This document shows positions 1-12,519 of a stretch of DNA of 64,000 nt, piece after piece; position 1 is the stretch's first letter; each line of letters begins with the position of its first letter. Source of the stretch: Margaritifera margaritifera (taxonomy: Eukaryota; Mollusca; Bivalvia; Unionida; Margaritiferidae); contig JAQPZY010001569.1 of the NCBI GenBank assembly GCA_029931535.1, positions 1,397,001 through 1,461,000 on the forward strand. The letters run 5' to 3'. Both the position numbers and the translations under genes were made by a program. The notes under the pieces were generated by a model. It did no database searches, was not told the DNA's origin, and saw nothing but the letters and a program-made list of their open reading frames with translations.

Positions 1-695
1 TCATTAGTGCAGAAATTCTCTTGATGCCCAGTCATTACCTTTGAAGATGTGCACAAACATTTTCTAATTTCATGGTGGTAGGGTGGGTGGGCTACAGTCG
101 GTTAATGGGACGATAAATGGACGGTACTTGAAAAGAGGTGTGGATGCGTATTGTGCTTTGCTTCACAATTAGACCTCAATTAAAAGTGAGCGGAATGTGA
201 GAATTCTCTTCATTTAAAAAAAAAAGATTCCTATGGCAAAAAAAGGCATATTTTTTCAAAAATAATACTATCTGTGTCTTACGTTTCAAGAAATAGTAAT
301 CTGACTATACTTCCAGAGTAATCAAAATAAATATTGAACCTTGATAGCATGCGAGGCATGAATCTTTTACAATTGGGAAAACATAGTCTAGCTTAAAATG
401 TGTGCTAGTGGTAGTAGTGATAACAACAACAACAACAACAACAATAATAATTCTCTACTAGTAAAAGCCGCTAGAAAAACAACCTCAGACACCAAACCAT
501 ATATAAAGTCACCAATTCATCCACTAGGGCTGATGACTGTCGTGATATTGTATAGCTGTTTGTTAATTAAATCAAGCTTTCTCTCAGCTTTCTTTTTCCA
601 TTACATAGGGGCTACGCGTATTTATGTAGTGAAATAGTTTTATATCAAGAATAAATAGATAAAAGAGTATGCAAGAATAATAGCATCGTAGCAAT
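1..695. other. AT-rich DNA without recognised gene
   Basis: Only an AAC trinucleotide run (about 421-447) stands out; the short frame across it is low-complexity. Confidence 0.6.
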
Positions 696-735
696 CCACG
701 GGCGACATAGCGCTACATTCCTGTATCGCCCGTGG
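696..735. repeat. GC-rich hairpin
   Basis: Perfect 10-base arms CCACGGGCGA (696-705) and TCGCCCGTGG (726-735) enclose a 20-base loop, in otherwise AT-rich DNA. Confidence 0.7.
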
Positions 736-999
736 CTGCCTGTGCGGAGATTTCCTTGTTTAACATGAATATGCATAAACCTGCCTAACCAATCACTGCG
801 AGCGTAAATAAAATTTTCTTGCAATTGTGACCCAACATGACCTTTCGCGCTGTTTGAATGAGCCAAAGGTTCTCTTCCAAACACAGTCACTTATCGATCG
901 ATAAAACGGGCACTGTCAAAGATGTAAAAGAAGACTGTTATATTGTGTTCTTCATGACGTATTTCTGTTCATGCGTACTCATGAAAAACTTGGAAATCT

Positions 1000-1335
1000 C
1001 TGCACAGACAGCCACGGCATTCGGACAACCTCGGCCATTTCTGCGAGACAAAACTATTCCTTGGATGTATGTCGGCACAGTCATTTACAGAAAAAGCATA
1101 CATTTTGTTCGCCAGAAAGAAGCCGCAATCTATTCAGACCACCGTGACTATTTCTACGTTTGGATTGATAATAAGATTGACCGAAAAGTTACCAATGAAA
1201 ATAATAGTTCGATGCATTCGCAACTTCTCGGTTAATCCTTGTTTCGTAAATAGCCGATGTGGTCCGAATGGCAGCTATCGGCAGACATTCGAGGTATAAT
1301 CTGTAGGATTGACATCGAAGTTGGGAATGGCAGTC
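1000..1335 (+). repeat. Dispersed repeat family R1, copy 1
   Basis: About 330 bases match 10245-10595 in the same orientation with many substitutions and small indels. Shared landmarks are GGATGTATGTCGGC, GTTCGATGCATTCGCAACTT and the closing TAGGATTGAC. The open frames at 858-1299 fall in this repeat and are not conserved between the two copies. Confidence 0.85.
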
Positions 1336-1768
1336 ACGGATGATAAGGGTTCGTGGCGATGTCGACTCTATAGTGAAAAGGAAATCCTACTCGAATCAGA
1401 ATTTGTGAATTTGTGGGCAGGAACGAGGGTTTGGTTGATTATTTTTTCTCATATTACCGTGTCCAAACATATGGATTTAAAGAAAAAAAAACTGGTACAG
1501 TTGTATAGTTCAAGTATTAAAAGAACACAGCTGAAAAAACAAACTCAGACACATTACATAAATAATGCCCCCCCCCCCCCTCTCTCTGCGTTTGATGCCA
1601 TTTCAATGGTGTTAAATATATTTGTGTATGGAAATCTTGTTATAGGTGGCATAAATAGATAATGGGGTACGTAAGTGTAATAGAGTCCATAGTGGTAGAG
1701 AAATCCTAACCGAGTCAGAATTTATGGGCAGGAATAATAACATTCTTCATGTGCAGCGGTGTAGGATT

Positions 1769-1850
1769 GGAAAATTCCACCTGAGGGTCAAGATATTTCG
1801 TCAGACACAAATGTCTGACGCAAACATTTGATCCGATGGTGGAATTTTCC
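1769..1850. repeat. Palindromic module of a foldback family
   Basis: Arms GGAAAATTCCACC and GGTGGAATTTTCC enclose a second palindrome, GTCAGACA...TGTCTGAC (1800-1818). A second member of the same design lies at 2692-2787. Confidence 0.8.
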
Positions 1851-1860
1851 TTTCTCACAT

Positions 1861-3172
1861 CTATATGTGTGGAACACCGGTGCAGGATGGCTCTATTCTA
1901 CCTCACACGTGACCTTTATCGTGGACTCGTATACTATTTTGACCGTCTAATGTGAGCATAGTGCATATAAAGTATAAAAAACTTCCCGATTTCCATCATC
2001 ACTTGCACATTCTTCAACAATAATAAAAGATAAACATTAGTTGCAACACACTTACGTACTAAAGCGAGCAGTGGTTAAAGTTAAAGTGTCCCGCAATTAG
2101 GTCGTTTCTCGCTGATCGACCTAGATATATGTACGGCTCTGCAGTGAAATTTCGAGTAAAAAAAGCCGTTGTTATAAACGTTATTTTTTAAAAATAAATT
2201 CTTGTTATAAACGTTATTTTTTTAATTATTCTTATTCTCATTATTAATTCTATAAAAAGAAGTTGAGTCGAAGACTATTTCATTATTAATTCTATAAAAA
2301 GAAGTTGTCGAGGACTTTTTCATTATTTTTTTTTCTGTCTCGATTAATCTTATGGATAAGAGTGTACTATATTTTTTGACCTTTTCACATTTGTATCATT
2401 GTGCATGCTATCTGCAGTATACAGCTCGAACGCTGTGTATTGCTATTATCATAACCATTTCACCCACTGTTCTTTGAAAGCTAAAATGTGTTAACACGTC
2501 ATTTAAAGTTTACATCGAATTTTTTGGTGTAAACCTAACTTTTTACGCTCTATCTTGAGGTAAGGAAATGTTCAATGGGTGTTTTGCTGTCTGTTACATC
2601 AGTATTCACAATACGCCATCTTGACTTTAACCCTCATTTTTCGTTCAGAAATGCGAGAAAAAGAATCATTCATTATTCTACAGTGTAAGATAGGAAAATT
2701 CCACCATCGGGATCAAAATTTTGCGTCAGACACAAGACAGAGCCTCGTGTCTGACGCAAAATTCTGAACCTCCAGTGGAATTTTCCTAACATACACCTAT
2801 GCATATGAAGGATTATATTAATCCTACACTGAAGCATAATGTGCAAAAAATAATAATGAGAATAAGAATTTTTTAAAATGTAACGTTTACAACAACGGCG
2901 TTTTTGACTCCAAATTGCACTCAAGAAGCTATACCTGTTTGCGGGACACTTTAACTTCAATAACTGTTCACTTTAGTACGTAAATGTGTTGCAATTAATG
3001 TTTATCTTCATTATTGTGAGAGAACTTTCAATTGACGATGGAAATAGGGAAGTGTTTGCTACTTTGTGTGCACTATGCTCACAGTAGACGGTCAAAATAG
3101 TCCACGAGTCAGGATAAAGGTCACGTGTGAGGTAGGATAGAGCCATCCTACACCAATGTTCCACACATATAG
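1861..3172. mobile_element. Large foldback (inverted-repeat) element
   Basis: The left arm (1861 to about 2246) is the diverged reverse complement of the right arm (about 2850-3172). Matching landmarks are TATATGTGTGGAAC with its partner GTTCCACACATATA, GTTAAAGTGTCCCGC (2079) with GCGGGACACTTTAAC (2939), and CTTATTCTCATTATT (2231) with its complement (2852). The left arm has two internal direct duplications (TTGTTATAAACGTTATTTTT at 2168 and 2203; a 27-base unit at 2239 and 2280), which explains its extra length. The unpaired centre holds a smaller palindrome. No transposase frame was seen. Confidence 0.85.
2692..2787. repeat. Palindromic module inside the foldback loop
   Basis: Arms AGGAAAATTCCAC (2692) and GTGGAATTTTCCT (2775) carry an inner near-palindrome built on TTTTGCGTCAGACAC and its complement. 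It is the same design as 1769-1850. Confidence 0.8.
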
Positions 3173-3530
3173 GAATGTGAGAATGAAACTTTCCCGATGT
3201 CCTTCCCACGAATTACGAGCCGGAGGGTAGGATTTTCCTATCCATACACATGGTTGATTATTTTTCATACATTTCCGAGTTCAATAATAAGAAAGACCGT
3301 ATAAGATTTCGTCTACACTTAAAACATTATGTAATGTTGTTAACACTCAAACAGATAACTTCAGTTCTAAAATTAAACCTACAGAAAGATAGTAGAGGAC
3401 GTGACTTACTGTATTTGATGACGTTATTAAACACATTGTAACATCCTAGGCCTTTTCCATGGCATGCTAGAAAAAGACCTTGAATAGAAATAGTGGTCAT
3501 TTTGAACTGCCTTCAACCCCGTGGTTGTTG

Positions 3531-3579
3531 TTACGTCATAATAACTTCATTGGCGTCACATCACCTCGATGACGTGTCA
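3531..3579. promoter_or_regulatory. Cluster of CRE-like motifs
   Basis: TTACGTCA (3531), GGCGTCAC (3552) and TGACGTGTCA (3570) occur within 50 bases; a full TGACGTCA occurs again at 4093. These resemble binding sites of CREB/ATF bZIP factors. Function is inferred from motif only. Confidence 0.3.
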
Positions 3580-3639
3580 TCACCAATAGTAACTTCCACA
3601 ATAGTTTGAGGCTAAATTATACATATTGGGTTCTCGCAG

Positions 3640-3955
3640 ACGGAACGAGACTATATTGTCTTTTTTATTTAAAAACTTATTGCCGTAAAAAGTTTCGTTT
3701 TAGTGCTGTGAAAGGATTTTTTTTTTTTTTTTTCTTCTTATTTTATTGAACTTTGAATATAGTGATTTAATTCTTGTTCTTTAAAAGTAATTCAACGTTG
3801 TGCACTGTTGCTATGGTGTATGTTGCTAGGCTATTCTCTATCTATTTAAAGCTTGGTGTATGACGTATCGGTTGACATTATGATGTCACAAAATGAAGAC
3901 GTTTTTGTATGCATCTAATCACAGCAACGGTTACATAGATACATAATGGACGTTC
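3640..3955 (+). repeat. Dispersed repeat family R2, copy A
   Basis: This stretch matches 34745-35033 in the same orientation. Shared landmarks are GAAAGGATTTTTT, TATTGAACTTTGAA, CTATCTAT, ATTATGA(C/T)GTCACAAAA and GTTACATAGATACATAATGG. The shared segment ends directly before the broken coding stretch at 3959. Confidence 0.85.
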
Positions 3956-3958
3956 TGG

Positions 3959-4446
3959 GTGTGCCCAGCTGTCAGTATACAGACTAGTCTGAGGCTATTT
4001 AAACCAAACGGTTGTTTACGATTTAAATTGGAAAATCGATTTAATTGGCTGATAAGGAGAGGTGATGTCTTACGTCAGTGTGATGATAAAAATGACGTCA
4101 CGTTTTATCCAAACATGGACATTTTTATTGGTTTATATGATTCAATAGTAGGTCATTTCAAGGCTTCTATGTTATATTGGGTCAAATGATAGCAGAAACT
4201 ATAGAAAATATTGGGAGAGATGTCTATGTAGTTTTACCGAAGCGCCTTCTGTCGGTTGCAGACATCAATGAAGCATTTTACCGGACCCTCGTATGGAGTA
4301 GATCTTACGGAGTCGAGTGTGTTGGCTTCCATCTTGCGAGACAGAAGTGTTTTGATGCGAACTGCTTGAAGAAACTGCACGAGAACGTACGACACGAGAA
4401 AATCTTGAACTTTTTAAGGGAACGCGGTTTGTACAACAAATTTTAA
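3959..4446 (+). pseudogene. Frameshifted coding-like stretch, product unknown
   Basis: Frame 2 is open over 3959-4189 (76 codons) and frame 1 over 4141-4446 (101 codons, ending LRERGLYNKF). The composition is protein-like, with RRGDVLRQCDDKNDV in the first part and VYVVLPKRLLSVADIN and GVECVGFHLARQKC in the second, so a single gene broken by one frameshift near 4141-4180 is likely. The order (GD-hydrophobic-D-V, then VYVVLP, then a helix and GVECVGF) faintly recalls a macro-domain fold, but I could not establish this. It lies directly after R2 copy A and may be the body of that element. Confidence 0.4.
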
Positions 4447-4449
4447 TCA

Positions 4450-6440
4450 TGTTTGAAAGATTTTATATTTGTTACTTTTATTTGTTATTTATAAACATTT
4501 ACAGAATTTTAAAATCTTTAGAGTTTGTATTTTATGTTGTATTTAATTTTACATTTGTTCGGAAATCTTTCTCTTCGTAAATTTTTGTGCAATTTTTACA
4601 TTTTCGGACTTAACCTTTTTGATGGCACTACATAGTCACTTTACGGAGCCACGTGAGAGTCTGATTGAAGGACACTATTTACACGAATCTGTTCTTTGCA
4701 CCTCTAGCCGTATGTTGGTCAGCCAGAAACGTACCAAAGTATCACTATGATTACCTCCGAGGCATTCGACTTGCATCAGAAACTTAAGAGGATGTTCCAA
4801 TTACGTAAAAACTGATCAGAGCATTAATCTAACAGTGGGTTACCTCCCTTTACAGCCCATATAACGTCACAACACCATAAGCTGAAATTGTCCAGAAACC
4901 GGCAGAAAGCTTTTTCTCGATTTAACCCAGCTTTCCAAAACAATTTGCCAAAAGTAAGGATAAAATAGAACAGTCAATGATTAAGCTAGCTGATAGTGTA
5001 TAGCTGTAATTGTAGATTTATCTATCATTCATCAAAAGTTCAACGCAAAAAATAACAGAAATGGCGTTTCAAAACAAGGCTTACCCCGGGTCAAACGGTG
5101 TGTGCAGGCAGTGGGGTTGTTTATGAAGTTATGTGGGGAGCAATTTCAAGTCAGGTAGCAAAGCGCCTGTCAAAATGCAACGTGACGTCATGTGAGGTAG
5201 GATAATAGTTACGTGTGAGGTAGAATAAGGATTTCCGCATTGGCATTCCGCCTGGAAACTTTCTATTTCTACTGAAAGGCGTGTGAGAAAGTAATTTCTT
5301 GTCTATTTGGATAAAAAAACTCATAATAAAGTTGTAAACATGTGTTGGGTTCATGAAAAATTAAGTTATAAAAATTGGAATATTGTTAATGAAGAGAGGA
5401 TAATAACAATTTTTATCACATAGTTGGTACCTCTTACAGTGTGTGCAGTTTAATATTTTTGAACATGATAACACATCACTTTGTGTGAATCTGATTGGTC
5501 CAAATGAGCCTATGAAATTCTTGCGCAGTATTCTAATTACTGATTAGCTGCGACCGTGGGAATTTTCCTTGCCCCACCTTCTTAGTATAAAAATTTGGCG
5601 GTCATCTTTGCAATCGATTGCCCTAGGGGTATTGAGAAGAAAAGTTTACGTCAGTCGGAATATGGCCAGTTTATCCCATAAGGGCTCGTTTACAAATGAA
5701 ATTAAGAGAATCGGTCAATGGATAGAGGTCTGAGGGGTCCAAATGTAAAACTAGAACATGAGTACATTGCACCCCCACCCCCAGGACAAGCCTGGTTTAA
5801 ATGTCAACTTATAGGAGTAAATAAACTCACCTCGCTTTTGAAAAGAATGTCGACAAATCCCGGTCTCCCAAATGACAGAAAGTTATTCAACAACAGCATT
5901 CTTCCAAGTAAATAATGCAAATATCCGGTTACAAACATTAAATCTCGAATCACTATTATACACAGCAACACCCTTACAGTGTAGACTTAGAAAATATTCT
6001 GCAATCATCCCTTCACACGAATATCCAACAACTGGAATGTTACTTTAGTGGAATCAACACCCTTTAGGTGGAAACATTGTAAACAGTCTCATCGAAATCC
6101 ATATATATGGCGTGCCAACTACTCAAAGCGACCGAACTATTACTATGTGACATCACATAGGAATTTCCATTGGCGATCCAGTGTTGAAAAATTATGTTGT
6201 CAGATGTTCTATTGATTTGGAATGACAGTTTATCTTTGAATTACAAATTGTAAAAAAAAAATTACTTATAAATATTACCGGTTATCGCATTGTGCATTAT
6301 TGATTGAACCTGCGTCTGGGACTATTTTTTTCACGCGCAAGAATTTTTTCAGCGTCTGAGCTAGCATTTAATGAATGCCAAAATTCGTCTGCTCTTCCTT
6401 GTATCCAAAGTCTTTCCACTAAAATAAAAGCTATGTCATA
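4450..6440. other. No recognised gene
   Basis: AT-rich sequence. Near 5180-5250 there is a short match to the foldback arms (GTGTGAGGTAGGATA type). The short frames at 5151-5354 and 5718-5915 show no family resemblance. Confidence 0.5.
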
Positions 6441-6443
6441 AAC

Positions 6444-6592
6444 AGAATCTCAAATGGGTAATGATTTCATATTAAATTTATGAAACGAGATGAACAATTT
6501 CTAGCTTTTGCTCAGAATGGCTCGCAAAAGCTGGAAATTATTCAACTCGTTTCATAAATTCAATATTAAATCATTACCTCATTTGAGATCCT
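6444..6592. mobile_element. Hairpin MITE-like element
   Basis: Arms of about 67 bases (6444-6510 and 6524-6592) pair with few mismatches around a 13-base loop. Landmarks are AATCTCAAATGGGTAATGAT and its complement near 6575. No coding capacity. Confidence 0.8.
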
Positions 6593-7440
6593 ATATGTAA
6601 TATTCACGTTGTTTTCTGTTATTTTTTTGTTATTTTTTTTTTTTTAATTTATTTTTCTTTTTTAAAAATATATTTGCGTATGATAAATTACATGTTTAGA
6701 TCCACATTACGAGTGCTGAAAAAGGATATTTTCATAACATCGCTATATTTGGAAACGAACCATATTGTCACGCGTTTATTTTGCTCACCGATTCATCTTT
6801 ACTTTACGTCAATGCTTCAAATAGCTGGACAAGGAAGCATAAACTGCACGAGTTTGACAAAAACGACCATCATGGTGACATCAATTACCGTGTCATAGGA
6901 GACAATTGAGTAACTGTCAAGAAAATGTTACACTGACCATTGTACTTCAAAGCCTGTATTTGCAACTGCGTCATAATACCTTCCGTATATTTTTTGATGT
7001 CCGTGGATTCGTGTTGAAATTCAAATTAGACATCTAGACCTTTCTTTTAGATAAGGAAAATTTCATCAGCACGTCTGTTCCTGTTAGGACACCTAAATTC
7101 GCTGTCACGGGTGTTTGTAATATTAAAGACAGACATACGTTTTGATGGGTAAAATAAAGCCTGAGCAAAAAACATAGCTAGGTAAACGAACTTAACGTAC
7201 ATCGATCTTGATCCTGGCTTTCGTTCAGTGCATTTATTGAAGAAATTTTTTATTTCTTTCAGCCTATATTAACGCCTTGCAACGTCACGATTCGGCATAT
7301 CCAGGTCTTTTGCAGACGCGATTTGAACAGCTTCGACTCTCTGATAAAGACTCAGAGATAATTGTAGTGATACTTCGCAAATTGGTAAATTTTTGGCGGA
7401 CGAACATTCGGCTAGATGAGAGAAGTTTTATATATATATA
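6593..7440. other. No recognised gene
   Basis: AT-rich DNA with T-rich runs at 6620-6665. The frames at 6674-6898 and 7277-7462 resemble nothing I know. Confidence 0.5.
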
Positions 7441-8094
7441 TTGTTACGACTCTAGTTCTTAAAAATATGTAACAGAAAGAAAGTGCAACCAACAATGTAA
7501 GTAATATCAACAAACATTTTATTTCCCTACAATACAAAGTGAAATTCACGAGATACTTACAATATTGTCAATCAAATTCCAAATAATCCTAAATGTCCTA
7601 ATCACAAGTCCAAACAATATAGAATGTTCCGAATGGGTTCCAATAGTCTTGAATGTCCTGATATAACACAATGATACAATCCAGAATGTCTTTGAGTGAG
7701 TTCACAAAAATCCAAAGTAATGTATTAGTTTAAAAGTCAATGAGCACTTTAGTAATTCCAATGAATATATTAGGTAAATAATTCCTTTCGAATTATATCT
7801 TATTTCAATGGCACAAACTATAAAATCTGATCTTAAATGGAGTCCCACAGACTGATCTAAAACAGGAATTAATTATTTGTTTACCAAATCCCTATTTATA
7901 CATATTTGCACTTGATGCGCAGCAATAAAATGGAAACAAAAACCAGTCTAACTGTCAACAAGACTGGCCTTAAACTCAAATGCTTGTAAACATTTTGTTT
8001 ACAAGTGACCAGAATCTAATGTACAATTTACCTTTATGGACAAGATTTAAACGCACATCATAGATTAAATATACATAACGGTATATATATATAA
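7441..8094 (+). repeat. Family R3 (TTGTTACGACT element), diverged copy 1
   Basis: It begins TTGTTACGACT directly after a short TA run and ends at GGTATATATATATA. It follows the same order of segments as 30348-31183, but with strong divergence. It contains a perfect inverted pair CTTGTAAACA/TGTTTACAAG at 7983-8005. Confidence 0.65.
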
Positions 8095-8968
8095 TAATTA
8101 TGTATTATTTCGTTTTTAAATAATGGTATAGTTTTATGATCTCTGTATAATAGTCTAACAGCTGTCGTCTTGCAGAAAGTACATATACGGTATTTCAATG
8201 TGACTCAGTACATTGGTCTTAGCGCGTGAGGGTTGAACTTCTGACCTAGATTCTATGTTCAATTAAGAAGCCAATACTTTGTTGACTGGTAATAACATCA
8301 GTGCATTAGTACTTTAGCGGTGTCACGCATAACCTAGTTTCTGATTGGTTCGGAGAAGGTTGTTTTCTAGAAGGATTAAATTGTTTTTAAGTCGCAATAC
8401 AGTTTAAATTGGTTTTCCTTATTCTGTTCTGCGCAGTCAGAGGCTATATAATAACATGTATTGCTGTGTTTAGGCATTTTTAGCATAGTTTGTCAGCCTG
8501 AGAGATCATAAACGAGATTGGTTCATTTTGTGTGGATATTCTGCTTCATAATATATATTATTATCATTATACAGTACAATCTGGATTAAGTACTGCTTCT
8601 TAAACTTTAAGAATTATACAGGTCCGTGGAATTATCGGAAACATTTCTAGAACTTGTGATATTCCATATTCACAAGGACTATTTGGAATTAATAACACTT
8701 GGATATAACTGATTTTTGTTAGTACATCAGTACAGTGAAGGTTTCATTCGGAACCAACTTCATTCGGAATATTTGGATTAACTTCCGGATCAGTGAACTT
8801 TAGAACAATTTAGGACTTTTAAGGATCTTCTATACTGTAAGTTATTTTTAATTCTTTCACTTTGATTGTTTGTTGAAATATTTTAATATTTTAGGAAATT
8901 AAATATTTGTATTTTAAATCTTGAAAGCTTGTTTGAGTCTTTTCTTTTGTTATATTACCCCTAGTCGG

Positions 8969-8972
<4 letters not shown>
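8095..8972 (-). repeat. Family R3, copy 2 (inverted)
   Basis: This is the reverse complement of 30348-31183 over nearly its full length. Landmarks are CTAACAGCTGTCGTCTTGC (8155) with its complement near 31118, and the terminal ACCCCTAGTCGGAACAA with TTGTTACGACTAGGGGTAA. It lies tail to tail with copy 1, and its TTGTT end abuts a long TA tract. Confidence 0.85.

Positions 8973-9059
<87 letters not shown>
8972..9059. repeat. TA dinucleotide microsatellite
   Basis: About 44 TA units directly at the terminus of R3 copy 2. Frames across it are low-complexity artefacts. Confidence 0.95.
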
Positions 9060-9065
<6 letters not shown>

Positions 9066-9084
9066 CATACATACTCACACACTT

Positions 9085-9600
<516 letters not shown>

Positions 9601-10240
9601 TTCAGATATACAACTAAAATTGGTCCCTGGAAGTAAAACCTAGTATCACATATTTTGGAGTTGGGTGGAAAAAACACGGGGAGCGGGGTGGTGGGGGGTG
9701 GGGTGTTTGTAAACTTTGTGCTCGTCTCATTATTTGTGAATAATGCTTATGTTGCTGTTGTTGTTTTTTTATAGTTGTTTTCTTCTTGTTTTTTTTTTTT
9801 TGTTTTGTTGTTTTGTTGTTTTTTTTAAGTCACACTGATACGGCACATCACTATTTATTTTCTTAGTAGCTGCTTTGTATGTACAAGAATACAGAAATTT
9901 ATTTAAATCAAACTACAACGAAGGATAAATGCCCCATGCTTCTCCCAGCGAGTAATAATGAAGATCTAATTTGTCAGACTTCCACTAAATAATTATGAAA
10001 TGATAAGAGCCCCCAGGCATTAAAAACACCTTCTTCGTCTTCGTGACACGGCATCAACTTTTCCAGCTAAAACAAGGTAGACGTACTCAAACGTTTTGGT
10101 TATTTAAAATAAAGTGAGGTATAGGGCATACATGATATTCAGAAAAAGCGTTTAACGTTTTTGTTTTAGTTTTGGATCTGGTGTAATACGTCACAAAGGG
10201 TACAGCAGGTTAGGAGCGTAGCTAAAAAATCATTTGGTGC
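9601..10240. other. No recognised gene
   Basis: Contains a G-rich stretch (9676-9705) and a GTT/T-rich stretch (9750-9828); nothing else identifiable. Confidence 0.5.
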
Positions 10241-10244
10241 TCCA

Positions 10245-10595
10245 AACTCTGCAACATTCGGACCCCCTCGCCTTTTACTGCGAGACAGAAATCTGCATCG
10301 GATGTATGTCGGCGCAGCAATTTACAGAAAAGTCATACGTTTTGTTCCTTGGAATTGTTTTGCAAATAAGAAATCCCAATCTATTCGGACCTTTTCGGCT
10401 GCTATTTTACGATTGGATTGATCGCAGGATTGACTGAGAAGTCTCAAATGAAAAAAATAGTTCGATGCATTCGCAACTTCTCCGTCAATCCTTGTTTCAT
10501 AAATAACTGAGGTGGTTCGAACGGCAGTTAATGGCAGCTATCGGCATATATTTGAAGTATGATCCTTAGGATTGACCTCGACCTTGCGAATGGAC
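10245..10595 (+). repeat. Dispersed repeat family R1, copy 2
   Basis: Second copy of the element at 1000-1335, same strand. The frames differ between copies, so no common protein is implied. Confidence 0.85.
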
Positions 10596-10700
10596 CTACA
10601 TGTGACATAGATTCGCATTCGAAGACCATTTGTGCTGTTCACATTTCTCCCCTGTTCAATGATATCGTGTATGCAATACAGTGTATGTTTATTCTTCTTT

Positions 10701-10703
<3 letters not shown>

Positions 10704-10735
<32 letters not shown>
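10704..10735. repeat. GA microsatellite
   Basis: Sixteen GA units. Confidence 0.95.
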
Positions 10736-10737
<2 letters not shown>

Positions 10738-11856
10738 AAATATTTGAGACTTAAAACAAACTGATCACTGAGACTAAAAATTGTGATCAGTGTTTTATCA
10801 TGGAGTAACTATCAACATTTTTAAATTATATTTTAGTAGCATTTGTCTCCCGCTAACAGTCTAAATTTCACGAATATGTATACTTACGGAAAAAGAAAAT
10901 TTGACATACACATAAAAATTTTAAGGATTTAATTTAGCAACATTTAAACAATTTTCTAAAACAAATATGCTGAGTCGATAATAAGAATCAAATTAATGTA
11001 GAAGACGGTCACCACGCGAAGTCCCATTCAATCAATTAGAACTGAAAAATACTTAGGAAAGAAGACGGGTAACTTGGAATGAATCTCTGGGCAATTGAAA
11101 CTCTTTAAGCGATGTATATTAGTATTTTAACTAATAGTACTATGCATTTGCTAAATGGCCAGAACGCAAGTCGACGATGATGTTGGCGCCTATCATGTGT
11201 ATTTTTATCGGACTTGCTCTTGCATCTGTTGTTTTTTTGGGCGAGAAGTTATAAATGTCTGGTGTCTAGTAAAGGCAGACCGTAGAGGATGCATTTCTGT
11301 TAAGGACAAATGAGACAGGTAAATTAAATATACAGATGTACACATTACTGGTGTTAGAAAAGTAAAAAAGGTTTGTACATTTATGAAATGGACACCTATT
11401 GATTTACACTTATAAAATAGCCTTTTGATGTAATAGCTTAGTGGATTTAATATATCTGCCATAAGGAAAGGTTTATCACCAGAATTATTAAAATATATTA
11501 TGTTCTGACTCCACATTACCATTTACTGAACTTTACCGATATTTCTGTTACATTTCAGCTGTATTATCAGTGTATTTTTGCCCCTTTAAACTAAGTTTGT
11601 ATTTTCTTTCTCATTCATAAAACTTGTCTTATTCGTGGGCAGTGTCTATTCCTTTATCCTGTCAAAAAGAAAACATTGCGGAACATAAACTTCAAATTAT
11701 GAATTATGACAAATGTGTAAGGTGGTTGCCCTCTTTGACATCCACATTATTTTCAACGGCAGAGTGGCACTGTTTGTTGACACTCATAGATGACGAAAAT
11801 AGATTTTATTTATCATATACTTAGTCACCAAGTAGACATACGTCTTGAAAAGAGGG

Positions 11857-11860
<4 letters not shown>
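10736..11860. other. No recognised gene
   Basis: Open frames on both strands (for example 11205-11522 minus) lack recognisable domains or coding character. Confidence 0.5.
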
Positions 11861-11944
<84 letters not shown>

Positions 11945-11982
11945 GAGAGAGAGAGATGGAGAGAGAGAGAGAGAGAGAGAGA
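11861..11982. repeat. Long GA microsatellite
   Basis: About 60 GA units with two interruptions (GTGAGA at 11941, GATGGA near 11955). Confidence 0.95.
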
Positions 11983-12339
11983 CCGAAACAATATAAAAAG
12001 AAGCTACGGGGACGATATAACCGAAATTAGCTACAAAGTATAGAAACATGTTCATGGTACACACGTGCCCCTCAACAGTTTTCTAAATGTAAAACTTAAA
12101 GGGACGGACGGACAAAGGTAATACCATATGGCATGCACGATTCAGAATAATTATTTGATCTGTACCTAGAAAAAGAGTTTTTGAAAATTTATTGGAGCAA
12201 ATTGATAATACACAAGTAAACATCATTAAAATGCAACTTACAATGCAACTGAGCCACTTTAACCACTTCAGCCCTTTCGGTTTAGCTGAATACTTTCATT
12301 CACAAAAGGGTAGACAAATTTTCGTCTTAAAGTCGCGTA

Positions 12340-12510
12340 GATACAGTGACATACTAAGGGTAAATGGCGCCCGGGGCGACGATGATGGCCCAAAGGGCCA
12401 GAATACCAGGCCCGAATTTTTATCAGCTGTTTTGGCGCCCCAAGACCTCTGGCGCCCGGGGAAACTGCCCCGTCCCCCCCCCCCCCCCCCGTTAGTACGC
12501 TACAGCGTAG
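12340..12510. mobile_element. GC-rich MITE-like fragment with C tract
   Basis: GC-rich island in AT-rich DNA with TGGCGCCCGGGG at 12366 and 12450, GGCCCAAAGGGCC in the middle and a C tract at 12473-12490. The ends, GACATACTAAGGG and the reverse complement of CCCGTTAGTACGCTAC, form an imperfect inverted pair. It resembles the GC-rich core of the hAT-type MITE at 23435. Confidence 0.45.
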
Positions 12511-12519
12511 ATAATTAAA

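Noticed and set aside
1069..1299. Overlapping frames at 858-1299 as genes
   Set aside because: They lie in repeat R1 and the frames are not kept in the copy at 10245-10595.
11790..12064. Arg-Glu and Ser-Leu repeat proteins
   Set aside because: GA microsatellite read in different frames on both strands.
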